This document shows, one piece after another, positions 5,814 through 8,678 of a stretch of 8,678 nucleotides of DNA. The position numbers were made by a program, and so were the translations under genes. The notes under the pieces are model-generated. The model ran no database searches. It was given only the letters and a program-made list of their open reading frames with translations, and had not been told where the DNA came from. The DNA lies in NCBI GenBank assembly GCA_028820215.1, contig JAPPKD010000100.1:1-8678 (forward strand). The letters are read 5' to 3'. Position 1 is the stretch's first letter; every line of letters starts with the position of its first letter. Source of the stretch: Spirochaetaceae bacterium. Its GTDB lineage: Bacteria; Spirochaetota; Spirochaetia; SZUA-6; Bin103.

Positions 5814-6581
5814 ATGACGGCGAACGACTTTCGGCTCGACGGCAGGCTCGCCCTGGTCACCGGCTCGACCTCCGGCATCGGCGCCGCGCTGGCGCGTGGC
5901 ATGGGAGAGGCGGGCGCCCACGTGTTGATCAACGGCCGCCGGCTCGACCGCGTCGATCAGATGATCGAAGCCTTGCGCACGGACGGGATCGGGGCCGACG
6001 CCTGCCCCTTCGACACCCGAGACGAGCAGGCGGGGGACGACGCGATCGGCGCCGTCGAGCGGTCCATCGGGGCTATCGACATCCTGGTCAACAACGCCGG
6101 CATGACGCGGCGCGCGCCGATGGTCGAGTTGGACTCCGCCGCCTGGCAGGAGGTGATCGACACCGATCTCACGGCGCCCTTCCTGGTCGGCCGGCGGGTG
6201 GCGCGCGGCATGTGCGAGCGCGGCCGCGGCAAGATCATCAACACCTGCTCGCTGATCAGCGAGCGGGCCCGGCTCGGCACCGCCGCGTACGGCGCCGCCA
6301 AGGGCGGCCTGCAGATGCTGACGCGGGCGATGGCCGTGGAGTGGGGGCCGCACGGGGTGCAGGCCAACGGCATCGGCCCCGGCTACTTCGTCACGGAGAT
6401 GACCCAGCCGCTCGCCGACGATCCGGCGTTCAACGCCTGGCTGCGCGAGCGCACGCCGGCCGGCCGCTGGGGGGAGACGACGGAGTTGGTGGGACCGGCC
6501 GTGTTTCTGGCCTCGGACGCCTCCAGCTTCGTCAACGGCCATGTGCTGTACGTGGACGGCGGCTTTCTGGCCCTGCTGTAA
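5814..6581 (+). CDS. SDR family oxidoreductase, gluconate 5-dehydrogenase-like
   Basis: Classical short-chain dehydrogenase/reductase, 255 residues as usual, oxidising or reducing a hydroxyl/keto group with NAD(P). Nucleotide-binding TGSTSGIG at 16-23, structural NNAG at 93-96, catalytic Ser146, Tyr159 and Lys163 (YGAAK), then NGIGPGYFVTEM (185-196) and the C-terminal LYVDGGF. NGRR (40-43) after the second strand favours NADP(H). The blocks INTCSLISERAR, KGGLQMLTRAMAVEWGPHGV and NGIGPGYF are those of gluconate 5-dehydrogenase-like enzymes, which interconvert gluconate and 5-ketogluconate; the exact substrate cannot be read. The residue at the catalytic Asn place of the Asn-Ser-Tyr-Lys tetrad is Asp118 (codon GAT). 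No good Shine-Dalgarno; TACCAT at 5800-5805 lies 8 nt before the ATG and may be a -10 box of a nearly leaderless message. It diverges from the leader-ORF/nuclease cluster and ends 21 bp from the convergent ATPase stop. Confidence 0.88.
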   Translation: MTANDFRLDGRLALVTGSTSGIGAALARGMGEAGAHVLINGRRLDRVDQMIEALRTDGIGADACPFDTRDEQAGDDAIGAVERSIGAIDILVNNAGMTRRAPMVELDSAAWQEVIDTDLTAPFLVGRRVARGMCERGRGKIINTCSLISERARLGTAAYGAAKGGLQMLTRAMAVEWGPHGVQANGIGPGYFVTEMTQPLADDPAFNAWLRERTPAGRWGETTELVGPAVFLASDASSFVNGHVLYVDGGFLALL

Positions 6582-6602
6582 AACGAAACGCGCCTCTTCG
6601 GC

Positions 6603-7763
6603 TCAACGAATCGTCGACTCGGGAGTCGCCGGAGACTGGTCGAGCATGTGGGTCATCAGCGCGGGGATGCCGGCCTCGTACCGAACAGGCGACGGCTGAC
6701 CGGGCGGGCACCAGACGAAGCCCAGGCGCTCACACGTGGCCAGGGCCGCCTGCACGTGCTCATGGCCGGCGTTCGGAGCGAGGCCGTCGGCGATGGCGGA
6801 CTTCAACTCGGCGTAGGTCAGTCTCGGCGTGCGTTGAAGCCGGGCTGCCACCTGTTCGGCGGCGGCTAACCAGCCCGACTGGTCCAGCTCGTAATGCCGG
6901 TCCTGATAGTAGTCCGTCATGCGGACCGCCACGTCGGGCCGCGCCGCGCTCGCGTGAGCGGCCGTCAGCCGGGTCGCGCCGCTGGCCAGGCGCTGCTGCC
7001 ACAGGGCCTCACCCCAGAGCTGGATGAAGTACGGATAGCGCTGGCTGTGCTCGACGACCGCGTCGAGGGCGTCCGGGTCGATGCTCACGCCGTGGGCCGC
7101 CAGCGGCTCGACCAGGGCGGCCGCGGCGGCGGCGGCGCTCAGCAGGCCGATGCCCAGGCGTCCCGCGCCCAGACGGCTCCAAAAGGACGCGTCCATGGCG
7201 CCCAGATGCGCCGGCAGGCCCGGCGTGCCGGCCATCACCAACAGGAACGGCGCCTCCGCGCGTACCCTCTGACTGGCGTTGAGCAGCGTTCTGCCCACCA
7301 CGAGGTCGAGCGTGTGCGCTTCGTCGAGCAGCACCGCAAGCGGTTTCCCGCGGCACCGGGCGGTCAGTTCCGCCCGCAGGTTCCGGGTGCTGCCGGGAGC
7401 CGGCGCCCACTCGACCGAACCGACGGCCGCGACGCCCACCTTCCGGGGTAGCAGCTTCGCCAGCCTCGACGGCGGCGCCAGGACGTCGACCAAGCCGTCA
7501 CGGGTCGGGACGTCGTCGGGAGTCAGGGTCACCACGTCCACGTGCGCTGTTCGCTCGCGGCATGAGCGCTCGAACCAGTTGAGCAACACGGTCTTGCCGG
7601 TTCCGCGCGGGCCGATGAGGGCGACGTTGTGCGGCGGAGCCTTGCCGCCGAGCAGGTCGGCCAGGCACTGCGTCAGCACCGCCTCCTCCCGCTCACGCCC
7701 GGTGAGCGCCGGCGGATTGGCGCCGTCGCCGGGCGCGAACAGGCGTTGCTCTGTCGCCTCCAT
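6603..7763 (-). CDS. AAA ATPase of Orc1/Cdc6 / AAA_16 type
   Basis: Cytoplasmic ATPase of unknown role, 386 residues. Opening TGREREEAVL (21-30) is the entry motif seen in this class. Walker A GPRGTGKT lies at 51-58, Walker B LAVLLDEAH at 142-150, and sensor-1 region FLLVMAGTPG at 173-182. HSQRYPYFIQLWGEALWQ (239-256) corresponds to the lid-domain GYPYFLQ-type motif of AAA_16/STAND-like ATPases. Residues ~310-375 (LTYAELKSAIADGL... VQAALATCERLGFVW) look like a C-terminal winged helix, suggesting DNA or protein binding. An in-frame GTG at 7793 would add ten residues; ATG at 7763 is preferred because the homologous part begins right after it. Neither start has a good Shine-Dalgarno. The upstream neighbour on the same strand is the lipoprotein gene. 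No adjacent transposase or nuclease partner identifies a system, so function stays open. Confidence 0.82.
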   Translation of the reverse strand: MEATEQRLFAPGDGANPPALTGREREEAVLTQCLADLLGGKAPPHNVALIGPRGTGKTVLLNWFERSCRERTAHVDVVTLTPDDVPTRDGLVDVLAPPSRLAKLLPRKVGVAAVGSVEWAPAPGSTRNLRAELTARCRGKPLAVLLDEAHTLDLVVGRTLLNASQRVRAEAPFLLVMAGTPGLPAHLGAMDASFWSRLGAGRLGIGLLSAAAAAAALVEPLAAHGVSIDPDALDAVVEHSQRYPYFIQLWGEALWQQRLASGATRLTAAHASAARPDVAVRMTDYYQDRHYELDQSGWLAAAEQVAARLQRTPRLTYAELKSAIADGLAPNAGHEHVQAALATCERLGFVWCPPGQPSPVRYEAGIPALMTHMLDQSPATPESTIR

Positions 7764-7813
7764 GGCGAACCACAGCGTATATCGATCGACCACGATTAGG
7801 TAACCGTGCGGGC

Positions 7814-7831
7814 GGTTTGGATGGTTTGGAG
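7814..7831. repeat. Tandem 9-mer between lipoprotein and ATPase genes
   Basis: GGTTTGGAT followed directly by GGTTTGGAG. It lies in the 91-bp gap upstream of the ATPase start (7764-7854), which otherwise shows no strong promoter or terminator. Function unknown; may be chance. Confidence 0.4.
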
Positions 7832-7854
7832 GGTAGTGTCTCAGTTTGAATAGC

Positions 7855-8424
7855 TCAGGGTGTCACCCGCTGTAGCAAGTAGCTGCACCGGTTGCCGCCC
7901 GATTCAAGGCACACCGTGTTCGCATCGATGCGGATGCCGGCATGCCCTCCCCTCCAGGACGTAGCGGAGTCCGCCATCTCAAACACGCCGGCGGTCACTT
8001 TCCAGTGCCCGAGCTCGGAGTACCGGTGGTCCGTATGAACGTGCCAGACGGCCCGGCCGTTGCTCCCGAGCGTGACGACGCCTTCGGCATCTGGCCAGGC
8101 GGACACAGCGATGAGCCGCCACGTCGAGCCGGCAATGTGATCCGTCTTAAGAGCCACCCCGGCGGCGATCTGCGCGGCCGTCGGTGGTGATCCGTTCGCC
8201 ACGGTGGCGTTGGCGATCTGCTCGCTTGCCTGGTCGATGTGGTCCTGGGTGATGTCGCACGCGGCGAGCATCACCAATGCGCCGACCAGGACCGCGCCGT
8301 AGAGTAGCAACGGCCGCTGGGCGGGGGTCGGGATAGGGCGGCGGTGCCGCATTCGGCGTCGATCGAACTTCTCTCGGGGCCGCTGGTCGTCCTCCTGGAA
8401 CGGTAGAGCTCGGTGGAGTGACAT
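7855..8424 (-). CDS. Predicted lipoprotein of unknown function
   Basis: The 189-residue product begins with ~38 hydrophilic, basic residues, then a hydrophobic segment LLLYGAVLVGALVM ending in the lipobox LAAC (lipidated Cys56). The mature part starts CDITQDHIDQASEQIA, a short helix and linker. The C-terminal ~95 residues are beta-rich (STWRLIAVSAWPD, GVVTLGSNGRAVWHVHTDHR, HWKVTAGVFEMAD, GIRIDANTVCLES). Cys172 and Cys180 could form a disulfide. The domain looks like a small beta-barrel of the META or lipocalin-like kind, but I do not recognise a family. ATG at 8424 is chosen because AAGGAGG stands 6 nt upstream; the frame extends to an ATG at 8448. An ATG at 8352 would give a normal-length signal peptide but has no suitable Shine-Dalgarno. 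Asp at +2 after the lipidated Cys is, in enteric bacteria, an inner-membrane retention signal. The ATPase gene follows downstream. Confidence 0.65.
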   Translation of the reverse strand: MSLHRALPFQEDDQRPREKFDRRRMRHRRPIPTPAQRPLLLYGAVLVGALVMLAACDITQDHIDQASEQIANATVANGSPPTAAQIAAGVALKTDHIAGSTWRLIAVSAWPDAEGVVTLGSNGRAVWHVHTDHRYSELGHWKVTAGVFEMADSATSWRGGHAGIRIDANTVCLESGGNRCSYLLQRVTP

Positions 8425-8430
8425 GGTCTG

Positions 8431-8437
8431 CCTCCTT
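8431..8437 (-). promoter_or_regulatory. Shine-Dalgarno of the lipoprotein gene
   Basis: Perfect AAGGAGG on the minus strand, 6 nt before ATG at 8424. It decides the start: with it the signal peptide has an unusually long N-terminal region. Confidence 0.7.
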
Positions 8438-8629
8438 GAGCCCGACAAAGTGCCGGGCCATGTGATTTGAGCCCACCAGAGAAGTCACTCACGTCCGTTT
8501 CTGTACCTCCCGCCTGGCTGTTCACCGCGGTCGCGGGGAGCTACCCCACGGCCATGCGCGGCTGTTGTATCGACCAGGTGACCCGGCATCGGCCGGTGAC
8601 GTCCTGGTGGGCTCATGGGGGGAGCGTGT
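8438..8629. other. Intergenic stretch without supported gene
   Basis: Short frames exist on both strands, but none shows a recognisable family, a good ribosome binding site or membrane/signal features. GGGCTCAA occurs twice on the minus strand close upstream of the lipoprotein gene (around 8438 and 8472). I found no convincing promoter for the lipoprotein. Confidence 0.5.
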
Positions 8630-8678
8630 TGCCTCACCTAAGAATCGTACCGTAGCGAGATCGTGCCTCAAGTAAGAA
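8630..8678. repeat. Two 15-bp direct repeats at window end, possible mobile-element terminus
   Basis: TGCCTCACCTAAGAA (8630-8644) and TGCCTCAAGTAAGAA (8664-8678) match at 13 of 15 positions with a 34-bp period. The first is preceded by TGT, so it can be read as TGTTGCCTCACC from 8627. Repeated subterminal boxes behind a TG end are known for IS21-family elements, as transposase binding sites. Only this edge is visible and no transposase is in the window, so the assignment is tentative. Tandem regulatory sites are the alternative. Confidence 0.5.

Noticed and set aside
6615..6628. CGACTC-GG-GAGTCG hairpin as terminator of the SDR gene
   Set aside because: It lies within the last codons of the ATPase gene, the stem is short and no T-run follows.
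5777..7027. 416-codon plus-strand frame overlapping the SDR and the ATPase
   Set aside because: Arg/Pro-rich shadow that spans two convergent real genes in another frame; no family motif.
7836..7849. TGTCTCAGTTTGAA as a third copy of the right-end TGCCTCA repeat bounding a cassette
   Set aside because: Similarity needs a gap and several mismatches, and the orientation is direct; too weak to define an element.

Overview
This is a GC-rich bacterial window, near 68% by eye, with long open shadow frames opposite every real gene. The gene style (TRAP carrier, MFS-HEAT fusion, SDR dehydrogenase, exported nuclease, many small membrane proteins) would suit an uncultivated environmental or host-associated bacterium. 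The MFS N-terminus reminds me of transporters from spirochaetes. That taxonomic hint is weak and rests on memory, not on a search.

Left part, minus strand, transcribed right to left: a DUF6941-like protein (3684-4079), an MFS carrier with a C-terminal HEAT-repeat domain (1391-3634), and a fused TRAP permease DctQ-DctM (1380 down to the window edge, incomplete). The last two are 10 bp apart and look like one operon. The first ~95 bases of the window contain 72 consecutive bases without A or T and look like an assembly-end artefact or a low-complexity insertion inside the TRAP gene.

Middle part: a divergent intergenic region (4080-4185) carries a tandem 10-mer, an 18-bp palindrome and two -10-like boxes. 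To its right a probable small single-pass membrane protein runs on the plus strand (4186-4371). It converges, across a hairpin, on an exported nuclease of the staphylococcal nuclease family with a lamin-tail domain (4449-5348, minus). Upstream of the nuclease is a 73-residue membrane/coiled-coil protein (5407-5628). Its start codon overlaps by ATGA the stop of a 22-codon leader ORF, and that leader carries the best Shine-Dalgarno sequence in the window.

Right part: a plus-strand SDR oxidoreductase resembling gluconate 5-dehydrogenases (5814-6581) converges on an AAA ATPase of the Orc1/Cdc6-AAA_16 type (6603-7763, minus). Upstream of the ATPase is a lipoprotein gene (7855-8424, minus) with an AAGGAGG ribosome binding site. 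The last ~240 bases hold no gene I can support, but end in two 15-bp near-identical direct repeats 34 bp apart that could be the end of a mobile element.

The transporters and the sugar-acid-type dehydrogenase suggest carboxylate or sugar-acid uptake and oxidation, but no substrate can be read from the sequence. I see no CRISPR array, no tRNA or rRNA and no complete insertion sequence. The least ordinary elements are the leader-ORF/coiled-coil/exported-nuclease cluster and a set of starts (two GTG, one ATG) placed 6-8 nt after a TANNNT box, which suggests leaderless transcripts.
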